From positions 1 to 32,376 of the forward strand of contig MGXQ01000078.1 of NCBI GenBank assembly GCA_001801405.1: a DNA stretch of 32,376 bases, written 5' to 3'. The stretch comes from Gammaproteobacteria bacterium RIFCSPHIGHO2_02_FULL_42_13 (GTDB lineage Bacteria; Pseudomonadota; Gammaproteobacteria; UBA12402). Of this stretch, positions 14,483-22,709 are shown in pieces (position 1 is the first letter of the stretch; each line of letters begins with the position of its first letter). A program made the position numbers and the translations under genes. Under the pieces are notes generated by a model. It searched no databases and had not been told where the DNA came from. It saw only the letters and a list, made by a program, of their open reading frames with translations.

Positions 14483-16039
14483 ATGCGTATAGCCATCGGA
14501 CAACTCAATTTCAAAGTCGGCGCGATTGCTGCCAATGCTGAAAAAATCATTCATGCGCTGCAGCTGGCGCGCGATCAACATCATGCTGATTTAATTATTT
14601 TTCCTGAACTGGCATTGACTGGCTATCCGCTCGAAGATTTATTACATCGATCCTATTTATTTAAAGTTATCGACAGTGCATTATCAAAAATAAAATCGGC
14701 CGCAACGGGTATCGATGTGATAGTGGGTTTTCCAGAAAAAACAACGGCAGGAATTTTTAATAGTGCGGTTTGGATCAGAGAACAAAAAGAGCTTATCACG
14801 TATCACAAACAAAAACTACCCAATTATAGCGTCTTTGATGAGCTGCGTTATTTTAAACCGGGCAGTAAATCCATTGTCATTGAATTACACGGCGTTAAAT
14901 TTGGATTATTGATTTGTGAAGATGCGTGGTACGATGATCCGGTTTCACACAGCGCAGATATGCTTATCACAATCAATGCATCGCCCTATTCTATTCATAA
15001 GTTTGAACAACGTCGAGCCGTTTTGCAAAAGCACCACAAGCCAATAATTTATGCGAACTTAGTTGGCGGGCAAGATGAATTAGTATTTGATGGCCGATCA
15101 TTCATGATGGATAAATCCGGCCAAGTTTGTGCACAAGCACACGCGTTTGCCGAAGAACTCTTTGTCTTTGAATTAGATAGCGCGCCAATTCCCGAGAACG
15201 ACATGCCTATCTCAGCGCATATCTATCAAGCGTTGAGATTAGGCGTTAAAGATTATGTCACTAAAAATAATTTCCCGGGCGTGCTTATTGGCTTATCGGG
15301 CGGCATTGATTCGGCATTAACATTAAGCATAGCCGTCGATGCGTTAGGCGCGGATAATGTGACCGCAGTGTTTATGCCATCACAATATTCTGCTGACATC
15401 AGTGAAAAAGATAGTCGCCAGCAAGCCGACATGCTCGGCGTTGAATATCAAGTGATTCCGATCGATGACATGTTTCAAGAAGCACTCAAAACATTAGCAT
15501 TCAATACGAAACCCACCGTCGCAGAAGAAAATTTACAAGCACGCATTCGCGGCATGATATTGATGGCACTTTCCAATAAAACTGGCCGATTAGTTTTGTC
15601 GACCGGCAATAAAAGCGAAATGGCCGTGGGCTATTCCACTTTATATGGCGACATGGTCGGTGGTTTTTGTGTATTGAAAGATGTATTTAAAACGATGGTG
15701 TATCAATTGGCAAATTATCGCAATCAATTGTCGCCTGCCATTCCACAACGCGTCATTGATCGACCGCCCTCTGCCGAATTAGCGCCGAATCAAATTGATC
15801 AAGATACTCTACCTCCGTATGACATACTCGATGCAATTTTAAATTTATTTATCGAAAAAGATCTGGATGTTGACACAATTATCGCACAAGGTTTTGATGA
15901 AAAAATCGTTCGAAAAATTATTAAGATGGTCTTAAAAAATGAATACAAGCGTCGACAAGCCCCTCCCGGTGTTCGCATTAGCGAAAAAGCCTTCGGCCGT
16001 GATCGACGGTATCCGATAACGTCGGGATACTTAGTCTAG
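14483..16039 (+). CDS. nadE: Glutamine-dependent NAD+ synthetase
   Basis: The enzyme makes NAD+ from nicotinate adenine dinucleotide, ATP and ammonia released from glutamine. The 518-residue protein has an N-terminal nitrilase-type glutaminase with the triad Glu42 (FPELALTGY), Lys111 (KQKLPNY) and Cys145 (LLICEDAW), then the synthetase with the ATP pyrophosphatase loop SGGIDS (272-277) and the downstream STGNKSE and GDMVGGF motifs. The start matches the conserved MRIAIGQLN. No ribosome site is seen; TAATAT/TATATT lies only 4-7 bases before the ATG, so a leaderless or very short leader transcript is possible. Confidence 0.95.
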   Translation: MRIAIGQLNFKVGAIAANAEKIIHALQLARDQHHADLIIFPELALTGYPLEDLLHRSYLFKVIDSALSKIKSAATGIDVIVGFPEKTTAGIFNSAVWIREQKELITYHKQKLPNYSVFDELRYFKPGSKSIVIELHGVKFGLLICEDAWYDDPVSHSADMLITINASPYSIHKFEQRRAVLQKHHKPIIYANLVGGQDELVFDGRSFMMDKSGQVCAQAHAFAEELFVFELDSAPIPENDMPISAHIYQALRLGVKDYVTKNNFPGVLIGLSGGIDSALTLSIAVDALGADNVTAVFMPSQYSADISEKDSRQQADMLGVEYQVIPIDDMFQEALKTLAFNTKPTVAEENLQARIRGMILMALSNKTGRLVLSTGNKSEMAVGYSTLYGDMVGGFCVLKDVFKTMVYQLANYRNQLSPAIPQRVIDRPPSAELAPNQIDQDTLPPYDILDAILNLFIEKDLDVDTIIAQGFDEKIVRKIIKMVLKNEYKRRQAPPGVRISEKAFGRDRRYPITSGYLV

Positions 16040-16079
16040 TGTTTACTTGACCAGTGAGCGACCAGGAGAAAAGAGTATT

Positions 16080-17501
16080 ATGGAAAAGATTCTTAAAACA
16101 TTGATATTATGGCTCTGCTGTCTTAGCAGTGCTTTTGCAACATCGACACTCGATGTTGATCAGCTCGCTCAACGATATATTCCCAGCGCATATGTCGGCG
16201 TCGTTGTCATGGACGCGAAAAATGGACAGGTGCTCTATTCACAAAATGCCAACAAAGATTTTTCACCCGCGAGCACAACAAAAGTGCTCGCCGCTTTTGC
16301 TGCCTTGGTGCAATTAGGACCGAACTATACTTATAAAACACAAGCATTAATTGATGTGACCCAATTAAAAAACCACATATTACATGGCGATCTCACCATG
16401 CAATTCAATGGCGATCCCTCTCTCACCTCAAAAGATGTCGAGGAATTAGTTAAAATGCTACCGTCCGCGGGCATTCAAGAAATCGACGGCAACATTATAA
16501 TAGACAACACACGCTTTCAAGGCTCCCCTTATCCGTTTGGGATCGAATATGAAGATGTAAATTGGTATTACAATGCGCCTGCCACCAGCATTATCATTGA
16601 TCAAAATAAAGCAACCATTCACCTTGTTCCTGCGCATAAAATCGGTCAAAAAACCACGATCAAATTTAAACAAAACACACAATATATGACTTGGAATAAT
16701 CAAGTCATGACAGTATCTGAAAAACAAGCTGCACATCATTGTCAATTGATATTGGAAGTGAGCGATAAAAACCAGGTGCATTTAAGTGGCTGCTGGCCAA
16801 TTCATGGCGCCGTATTGGAACTTAACCTCGCCATCAAAAATCCGACATTATTTGCCCAAAAAATTATTCAAGAAAATCTAGCAAAATATAAGATCAAATT
16901 TAATGGCCATTTTGTAACAGGAAAAACACCCAAGCTCGCCACACTCCAAGTCGCGTATCATGAATCCGCGCCCATCAGCAAACTGATTAAAACGATGCTC
17001 AAAGATTCCAATAATTTATATGCGCGTATTTTAGGAAAAACATTGGGCGAACAAATTTTTCATAGCTCCTCTATTCAAGAGGGTGCGAATGCGATTAAGA
17101 AAATTTTATTTGAACACTTCAACATAAAATTAAATGGCTCCAAAATTTATGATACTGCCGGAACGGGTTATACATTATTAACACCGATGCAAATGGCTCA
17201 AACGTTATATGCCGCCTATCATTCGCCATACAAAACGGTACTGATCGATGCTCTGCCAAAGTCGGGCTGGCTCACCGACGGGACATTTGAACAAGATTAT
17301 ATTTATAAAAAATATTTACCGCCGCATGTGTATGCGAAAACCGGCTCAATGAAAAGCATCTCCACACTCGCCGGTTATATTACAACAAAAAAAGGGAAAA
17401 CATTAATCTTTACGATTTATACGAATCATGTCGCCGAACAATTAAAATACGCACGTAAAATGCAGACAAGAATTTGTAAAGAGTTGCAGGAAATGTATTA
17501 A
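16080..17501 (+). CDS. dacB: D-alanyl-D-alanine carboxypeptidase/endopeptidase, PBP4 type
   Basis: This periplasmic enzyme trims or cuts peptidoglycan cross-links. The 473-residue product has a signal peptide (MEKILKTLILWLCCLSSAFA), the serine motif SPASTTK (Ser65, Lys68), the DSNN motif in a KDSNNLYAR segment, and KTG in YAKTGSMKS near the C-terminus. The length and large insertion domain fit class C low-mass PBP4 (S13 family). The ATG at 16080 is chosen over an upstream TTG because it starts the signal peptide and follows AGGAGA. It lies 40 bp after nadE and is probably transcribed with it. Confidence 0.93.
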   Translation: MEKILKTLILWLCCLSSAFATSTLDVDQLAQRYIPSAYVGVVVMDAKNGQVLYSQNANKDFSPASTTKVLAAFAALVQLGPNYTYKTQALIDVTQLKNHILHGDLTMQFNGDPSLTSKDVEELVKMLPSAGIQEIDGNIIIDNTRFQGSPYPFGIEYEDVNWYYNAPATSIIIDQNKATIHLVPAHKIGQKTTIKFKQNTQYMTWNNQVMTVSEKQAAHHCQLILEVSDKNQVHLSGCWPIHGAVLELNLAIKNPTLFAQKIIQENLAKYKIKFNGHFVTGKTPKLATLQVAYHESAPISKLIKTMLKDSNNLYARILGKTLGEQIFHSSSIQEGANAIKKILFEHFNIKLNGSKIYDTAGTGYTLLTPMQMAQTLYAAYHSPYKTVLIDALPKSGWLTDGTFEQDYIYKKYLPPHVYAKTGSMKSISTLAGYITTKKGKTLIFTIYTNHVAEQLKYARKMQTRICKELQEMY

Positions 17502-17700
17502 CCCGGATATTTCACGCGATTGCGTAGCAAGCGTAGCCCGCATGGAGCAAGCGTAGCCTGCATGGAGCGAAGCGGAATGCGGGAAGAATTTTATAATCCG
17601 ATAAGACATGGGTTGGTAACAAACATGTTCAATTTTAGGAGATTTCTCCTCGCTTCGCTCGTCGAAATGACAGTGTAAAAAACGCTCGTCGAAATGACAA
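17502..17700. repeat. Composite repeat region between dacB and bamD
   Basis: The first 27 bases (17502-17528) directly abut the dacB stop and equal, on the opposite strand, the right end of the palindrome at 7877-7903. A 20-base direct repeat starting CAAGCGTAGCC follows twice (17528-17547 and 17548-17567, one mismatch). CCCGCAT (17537-17543) pairs with ATGCGGG (17577-17583). Further on, CGCTCGTCGAAATGACA occurs twice around 17657-17699. The block looks like remnants of several dispersed repeat families. No gene is seen. Confidence 0.7.
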
Positions 17701-17720
17701 TTTTGCCGTCACTTCCAATT

Positions 17721-17755
17721 TAGTACAAGGTTGGGCCGTAAGGCTCAACGTACTA
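17721..17755. terminator. Hairpin overlapping the bamD stop
   Basis: TAGTAC (17721-17726) pairs with GTACTA (17750-17755), and TTGGGCC (17731-17737) pairs with GGCTCAA (17742-17748) around a GTAA loop. It may end the converging dacB and bamD transcripts, but no T-run follows, so it could be only a palindromic repeat. Confidence 0.4.
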
Positions 17756-18502
17756 TTTATACCCCGGATAATTCGCCTTCAGCACTTTCAATGCACTCTC
17801 CGCTTGGGCATCTAAATTCAAGGCACGATAAGATTTTACCATTACGTTCAACGCATCTGGCACAGAACGGCTGGCTTGATAATGCTTCACGATATCATTG
17901 GCGCGATTCGCTGCGGCGACATACGCTTGATGATCAAAGTAATAGTTGGCAATCTTTAATTCATGTCGCGCCAACATATTGCGAATATAAATCATCCGCT
18001 GTCTTGTATCTGGCGCGTATTGACTATTCGGAAAATAATGAAGCAAGCGATTAAAATCACTAAACGCTTGCCGTACACTCGCTAAATCGCGTTCAGCAAA
18101 ATCCATACCAAAATAACGTTCGATCGATCCATGGTTTTGATCATATTCCATCATGCCGCGCATGTAATACGCGTAATCGACATTTTTCTCACGTGGATAT
18201 AAATGAATATATTCATCCGCAGCCGCTAACGCGGACGACGTATCATCATTTTTATAATAGGAATAAATCATATCGAGATGCGCTTGCTCTGTATATTGCC
18301 CAAACGGATAACGCGCTTCTAACGTTTCAAAATATTGAACGGATTGATCATATTTGCCATCGAGCATGGCATTTTGCCCATCTTTAAATAATTGTGCTTC
18401 ACTCGCTGTTGGAAACATCGTTGCTGGATCAGTGCTCGTCGATTGACAGCCTGCTAACAACACCACCGATAAACACAAAATCAAATCGTATCTAAATTTC
18501 AT
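17753..18502 (-). CDS. bamD: Outer-membrane assembly lipoprotein BamD
   Basis: BamD is the essential lipoprotein partner of BamA that folds and inserts beta-barrel proteins into the outer membrane. The 249-residue product has a lipoprotein signal ending LLAGC and about five TPR-like helix pairs. BamD signatures include ARYPFGQYTEQAHLDMIYSYYKNDD, YPREKNVDYAYYMRGM and PNSQYAPDTRQRMIYIRN. The ATG at 18502 (ribosome site AAGGGTG) is preferred over the GTG at 18511. In many proteobacteria bamD stands back to back with rluD; here about 1.1 kb of mobile-looking DNA lies between them. Confidence 0.95.
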   Translation of the reverse strand: MKFRYDLILCLSVVLLAGCQSTSTDPATMFPTASEAQLFKDGQNAMLDGKYDQSVQYFETLEARYPFGQYTEQAHLDMIYSYYKNDDTSSALAAADEYIHLYPREKNVDYAYYMRGMMEYDQNHGSIERYFGMDFAERDLASVRQAFSDFNRLLHYFPNSQYAPDTRQRMIYIRNMLARHELKIANYYFDHQAYVAAANRANDIVKHYQASRSVPDALNVMVKSYRALNLDAQAESALKVLKANYPGYK

Positions 18503-18624
18503 ATAGTGCACCCTTATTGATAGGTCAGTAGCGTAATTCTTCTGGATCTCGTGGTCAAGCCTGTCTTCGTTCTATTGAACTACCCAGGCAAACCGCGGAA
18601 CAAAATATCCATCTTTCTTCTGTA

Positions 18625-18797
18625 GTAACTATTCAGCACAAACAAGGAACGTCCATATTTTGGTGCTTTTGGGCGAAAAATCTCTTCAAAATGCTCATGT
18701 ACTATCGTGTACACTCCGCTTTCTCATCGATTTTTCACCCAAAATCATCCAAAATCTGAACGTTCTCCGTATTTTAGGTTTTGCGCTGAATAGTTAC
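18625..18797. mobile_element. MITE-like inverted-repeat element upstream of bamD
   Basis: A 13-bp perfect terminal inverted repeat GTAACTATTCAGC lies at 18625-18637 and 18785-18797. Inside, the arms continue to match: the ACGT/ACGTTC area, ATTTTGG, TTTTGGG(C/T)GAAAAATC, down to a centre TGTAC-tatcgt-GTACA near 18704. The whole 173 bp could fold as one stem. There is no coding capacity. It lies 28 bp beyond the vapC stop and about 120 bp upstream of bamD. In the rest of 18503-18824 I see only a weak possible bamD promoter (TTGACC-N17-TACGCT). Confidence 0.75.
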
Positions 18798-18824
18798 CTT
18801 CTGTAAACATATTGCGCAAAAAGT

Positions 18825-19223
18825 TCACACACTTGGCATATCGCACAATGATGAGGCTTTGCATAATACGCGGTCAAAGGTCGCTGTCTCTGCGCTCTTT
18901 GTCAATTTGCCATCCATGGTAATCAGACAATCTGCAAAACTTACGTTATGTTTGGCATATAAATCCAGCGCGGCTATCAAAATATGCCTATTGCCAATAT
19001 CCACACCTTGAAGGTGAATCATTTTATCCAAAATTTCTATAATCTTTTGTTTAGCAAATGCCTTACTTTTCAACAACCAAGCCAATTCTAAAATCACATA
19101 AGACGAGATATATAAGTCCCCTTTTTGTGCATGTTCTAGTAGAAATTTTTTGGAAATTTTACTTTGTTTTTCATCATCCTCTGAAATAACGCGCGCTAAA
19201 ATATTTGTATCAACTGAAATCAC
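18825..19223 (-). CDS. PIN-domain toxin, VapC-like
   Basis: The 132-residue protein is a PIN-domain RNase. The metal-binding acids are Asp5 (SVDTNILAR), Glu46 (VILELAWLL), Asp98 (SFADCLI) and Asp117 (ATFDRVL), all in the expected order. VapC toxins cut tRNA or rRNA when freed from their antitoxin. The start overlaps the last 4 bases of the AbrB-type antitoxin gene, so the two are translationally coupled. The module lies between bamD and rluD beside a MITE-like element, which points to insertion. Confidence 0.9.
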   Translation of the reverse strand: MISVDTNILARVISEDDEKQSKISKKFLLEHAQKGDLYISSYVILELAWLLKSKAFAKQKIIEILDKMIHLQGVDIGNRHILIAALDLYAKHNVSFADCLITMDGKLTKSAETATFDRVLCKASSLCDMPSV

Positions 19224-19498
19224 GACTGTTTTGTCCTATTATCTTCCTTCTCAACGAGACTCGAAATTGCGTCATCGTCGCTAATATTGTTTTGCTGCTT
19301 TTTATCCTGTTTTCCAATACCAAAAATTGATTGCATTGACTGTTGCACGGGAGATAAAGAAAGCGTATGGTGTTTTTTGTGGTATTCAATTAACACTTTG
19401 CTCCCTGCTTCAAGTCCGGCCGCTACACGAAATTCTTTCGGTATAGCAATCTGCCCCTTGGATGAGACGGTAATAATGGCAGACGACTTTTCAGACAT
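19220..19498 (-). CDS. AbrB/SpoVT-type antitoxin, VapB/MazE-like
   Basis: The 92-residue product has an N-terminal swapped-hairpin AbrB domain (ITVSSKGQIAIPKEFRVAAG, then GSKVLIEYHKKHHTLSL) that binds DNA as a dimer. Its charged, flexible C-terminus is the part that should wrap the toxin. The ATG at 19498 has a good ribosome site (AAGGA) and is preferred over the GTG at 19504. It precedes and overlaps the PIN toxin gene. Autoregulation is likely through the palindrome over its promoter. Confidence 0.88.
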   Translation of the reverse strand: MSEKSSAIITVSSKGQIAIPKEFRVAAGLEAGSKVLIEYHKKHHTLSLSPVQQSMQSIFGIGKQDKKQQNNISDDDAISSLVEKEDNRTKQS

Positions 19499-19513
19499 AA
19501 TCACATTCCTTAT

Positions 19514-19548
19514 GTAAGAATTATAGTCTTACTTTGACCGATTATCAA
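19514..19548 (-). promoter_or_regulatory. Promoter and operator palindrome of the VapBC-type module
   Basis: On the minus strand TTGATA (19548-19543), a 17-bp spacer and a perfect TATAAT (19525-19520) form a strong sigma-70 promoter. The -10 is the centre of a 19-bp palindrome GTAAGA-N7-TCTTAC (19514-19532), the natural place for the antitoxin to bind and repress. Confidence 0.75.
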
Positions 19549-19610
19549 GGGGTGCTGATAAAAGATAGGGAAAAGAAGGATTTTTTAGAAAGAATCGTTA
19601 TAATAGCACA

Positions 19611-20567
19611 ATGACCTCCCCTATCAAACACACAATCCAGGTTCCGTCTGAATATAAAGATAAGCGCATTGATCAGGCGCTAGCCCTGCTGTTACCGGAC
19701 TACTCTCGATCGCGCCTCAAAACCTGGCTGGATAATGGACAGATTTCGGTCAATGGAAAACACTGGCGCCCAAAAGACAAAGTCCAAGGCAATGAAACAG
19801 TCGTCATTGATGCCAAGCTAGAGGAAACGCTGACCGATAAACCAGAAAATATCCCTCTCAATATCGTTTATGAAGATGATGATATTTTAGTTATTAACAA
19901 AGCCATCGGGATGGTTGTGCACCCTGCCGTGGGTAATCGCAACAACACATTACTTAACGCACTCTTACATCAGGTACCTTCTTTAGCAAAGCTGCCGCGT
20001 GCGGGGATCATTCATCGATTGGATAAAGGCACCAGCGGTTTACTTGTCATTGCTAAAACATTAAAAGCGTGTACGTTTTTAATAAACGAACTTAAAGAAC
20101 ATAAAATATTACGCGAATACGAAGCGATCGTGCTGGGCAGCATGATTAGTGGCGGAACCGTCAATGCCCCGATCGGTCGACATCCTACAAAACGCACGCT
20201 CATGGCGATTGTCGAAAACGGTAAATCCGCTACCACACATTATCGCATTATCGAACGTTTTCGCGCACACACGCATTTAAAAGTGCAATTAGAAACGGGA
20301 CGCACTCACCAAATTCGCATACATATGACGCATATTCAACACCCCATTGTCGGAGACAGTACGTATGGCGGTCGAATTAAGTTACCCAAAGGTGCCTCGG
20401 CCGAATTAATTGAAACCTTACGACAATTTAAGCATCCCGCTTTGCATGCGCGTCGATTGACACTCACGCATCCCTCAAAACTTGAGTCCATGACATTTAA
20501 TGCCGACACCCCCATTGACTTCCAAAATTTGGCGAGTATGTTACATATCGATACACAAGAACATTAA
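19611..20567 (+). CDS. rluD: 23S rRNA pseudouridine synthase RluD
   Basis: RluD makes the three pseudouridines of 23S rRNA helix 69. The 318-residue product has an N-terminal S4 domain (DQALALLLPDYSRSRLKTWL, GQISVNGK), then the catalytic domain with HRLDKGTSG (catalytic Asp138), the LREYEA motif and RTHQIRIHM. The length is close to E. coli RluD (326). No ribosome site is present, and TATAAT at 19599-19604 ends 6 bases before the ATG, so transcription could start at the start codon itself. It leads a tight run with pgeF and degQ. Confidence 0.94.
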   Translation: MTSPIKHTIQVPSEYKDKRIDQALALLLPDYSRSRLKTWLDNGQISVNGKHWRPKDKVQGNETVVIDAKLEETLTDKPENIPLNIVYEDDDILVINKAIGMVVHPAVGNRNNTLLNALLHQVPSLAKLPRAGIIHRLDKGTSGLLVIAKTLKACTFLINELKEHKILREYEAIVLGSMISGGTVNAPIGRHPTKRTLMAIVENGKSATTHYRIIERFRAHTHLKVQLETGRTHQIRIHMTHIQHPIVGDSTYGGRIKLPKGASAELIETLRQFKHPALHARRLTLTHPSKLESMTFNADTPIDFQNLASMLHIDTQEH

Positions 20568-20575
20568 GTTTCCAT

Positions 20576-21307
20576 ATGACGTTAGAATTTATTCGGCCCG
20601 ATTGGCCTGCACCAAAAAATATACATGCCGCCACAACAACACGCACAGGCGGCAAAAGCCTAGCACCTTTTTGTAGTCTAAATTTAGCGGATCATGTCGG
20701 TGATAACCTAGACGCCGTTCTACAAAATCGCCTCTTATTAAAGCAATCTCTAAACTTACCGAGCGAACCGAACTGGCTGACGCAAACACACAGCACCCGC
20801 GTACTTCAGTTACCCAACAATCAAAACCGCGATGCAGATGCGAGTTTCACAAAAGAGAAAAACGTTATTTGTTCGGTGCTTACGGCCGATTGTTTGCCTA
20901 TTTTATTATGCGATAATGCTGGTACTGAAATCGCTGCAGTGCATGCTGGCTGGCGAGGTTTGGCGGATGGTATCATTGGAAATGCGCTAAAAAACTTCGC
21001 CACCTCACCCAAAGAACTCATGGCATGGTTTGGACCAGCAATTTGTCGACATAAATTCGAAATCGACGATTCGGTAAGACGGGTATTTATGCATAATAAT
21101 ATCGAAAGCGCGGAAGCGTTTGTCCCGTCGAAACCTGATCATTGGTTTTTAGACTTAGTACAAATTGCTCGCATACAACTCAAAATGCTAGGTGTTACTC
21201 ATATTTATGGCGGTAAATATTGCACCTACAGCGATGCTGATCGTTTTTTCTCTTATCGACGCCATCCAGAAACGGGACGGATCGCGACGTTGATATGGAT
21301 GTCTTAA
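20576..21307 (+). CDS. pgeF: PgeF (YfiH), peptidoglycan-editing laccase-fold protein
   Basis: The 243-residue protein has the three metal ligands of the YfiH/DUF152 family: His72 (LTQTHSTRV), Cys106 (TADCLPILLC) and His123 (AVHAGWRG), and the closing GGKYCTYSD...FFSYRR motif. In E. coli PgeF corrects peptidoglycan precursors in which L-Ser replaces L-Ala; relatives also act on purine nucleosides. It starts 8 bp after rluD, the standard gammaproteobacterial pair. Confidence 0.93.
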   Translation: MTLEFIRPDWPAPKNIHAATTTRTGGKSLAPFCSLNLADHVGDNLDAVLQNRLLLKQSLNLPSEPNWLTQTHSTRVLQLPNNQNRDADASFTKEKNVICSVLTADCLPILLCDNAGTEIAAVHAGWRGLADGIIGNALKNFATSPKELMAWFGPAICRHKFEIDDSVRRVFMHNNIESAEAFVPSKPDHWFLDLVQIARIQLKMLGVTHIYGGKYCTYSDADRFFSYRRHPETGRIATLIWMS

Positions 21308-21345
21308 ACATAATCTCCCTGAATGACAAAGCAAGGAAAATACCC

Positions 21346-22701
21346 ATGAAAACAAAATCTATCTTAATCACCCTTTTCATCTTTTTGGTGGTCACAACGG
21401 CCAGCGCAAAAATTCCAGTGTCACTGATACAAGCACAACAACCCTCCATGGCGAACATGCTGAAAAAAACAATGCCTGCGATTGTGAATATTCGCACAGA
21501 AGGCGAGATCCCTTTTCTCAATGACAAATTTTTAGAAAAACAATTACAAAATGATGCGCATCCTCGCATTCCAAAAGATCCTCATTTTACGGGCATCGGC
21601 TCCGGCGTTATTGTCGATGCAAAAAAAGGTCTTATTCTGACGAATGCACATGTCATTGATTTAGCGAAAACGGTTGTGGTGACATTAAATGATGGAAGGC
21701 ATTTTCAAGCAAAACTAGTCGGATTCGACAACGAATCGGATATTGCTGTCATTCAAATCGACGCAAAAAATCTCACGGCTGTTTCACTGGGTGATTCAAA
21801 TACAATACAAGTCGGTGATTTTGTCGCTGCTATCGGCAGCCCATTCGGATTGAATCAAAGCGTTAGTTCTGGCATTGTCAGCGCAATCCATCGCGGCGAT
21901 TTAGGGATAGAAGGATTAGAAAACTTTATTCAAACGGATGCACCGATTAACGTCGGTAATTCTGGCGGCGCACTGGTAAATGTGCAAGGAGAACTCGTTG
22001 GCATTAATACGGCATTGATTTCTAACTCCGGTGGAAATGTCGGCATCGGCTTTGCCATTCCGATCAATATGGCACAAAACGTCATGCAACAACTCTTAAA
22101 ATTCGGTCAGGTGCATCGTGGATTAATGGGCGTACTCGTTCAAACACTTTCGCCCGATTTGGCTAGCGCCTTTGGCATACCGAGTCAACAAGGTGCAGTG
22201 GTCACACAAGTGATTCCCTACTCGCCCGCAGCAAAAGCCGGCATAAAAATCGGCGACATTATCACCAAAATTAATGACAACAACGTTCAAAATAATAGTG
22301 ACATTCACAATGCCGTCGGTCTGTTGCGCATGGGTAGCAATGTAAAACTTGAAATATTACGCGACGCAAAAACACTGTCGATACAAATGTCGACCGTCAA
22401 TCCCGAAGACAGCGAAACAAGCGGTCAGCAAGCCGACCCCTATTTGTATGGCACGGAATTACAGGAAATTCATCAACAAGATCCCATAAACGGCTATATC
22501 CAAGGGGTGAAAATACTGAAAATAAAAGATTATAGCGCCGCTGCTATTGCAGGTTTACGCCCAGGTGATATTATCATCTCCGCCGATCGTACGAGCACGA
22601 CCTCCATCCCTGTATTATTAACGATTGCACATAAAAATAAAAATGGTTTGTTGCTGAATATATTGCGCAGAGGAGGTGCGGCATTTGTCGTCATCAAATA
22701 G
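21346..22701 (+). CDS. degQ: Periplasmic serine protease/chaperone, DegP/DegQ family
   Basis: The 451-residue protein has a signal peptide (cut near TTASA), a trypsin-like domain with His102 (LTNAHVID), Asp132 (NESDIAVI) and Ser206 (NVGNSGGAL), and two PDZ domains (about 245-335 and 355-451). It degrades or refolds damaged envelope proteins. The short LA-loop and the length point to DegQ rather than DegP; the distinction is not certain. The ATG at 21346 follows AAGGA and begins the signal peptide; the upstream ATG at 21295 overlaps pgeF and is not believed. Confidence 0.92.
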   Translation: MKTKSILITLFIFLVVTTASAKIPVSLIQAQQPSMANMLKKTMPAIVNIRTEGEIPFLNDKFLEKQLQNDAHPRIPKDPHFTGIGSGVIVDAKKGLILTNAHVIDLAKTVVVTLNDGRHFQAKLVGFDNESDIAVIQIDAKNLTAVSLGDSNTIQVGDFVAAIGSPFGLNQSVSSGIVSAIHRGDLGIEGLENFIQTDAPINVGNSGGALVNVQGELVGINTALISNSGGNVGIGFAIPINMAQNVMQQLLKFGQVHRGLMGVLVQTLSPDLASAFGIPSQQGAVVTQVIPYSPAAKAGIKIGDIITKINDNNVQNNSDIHNAVGLLRMGSNVKLEILRDAKTLSIQMSTVNPEDSETSGQQADPYLYGTELQEIHQQDPINGYIQGVKILKIKDYSAAAIAGLRPGDIIISADRTSTTSIPVLLTIAHKNKNGLLLNILRRGGAAFVVIK

Positions 22702-22709
22702 GAACAACA

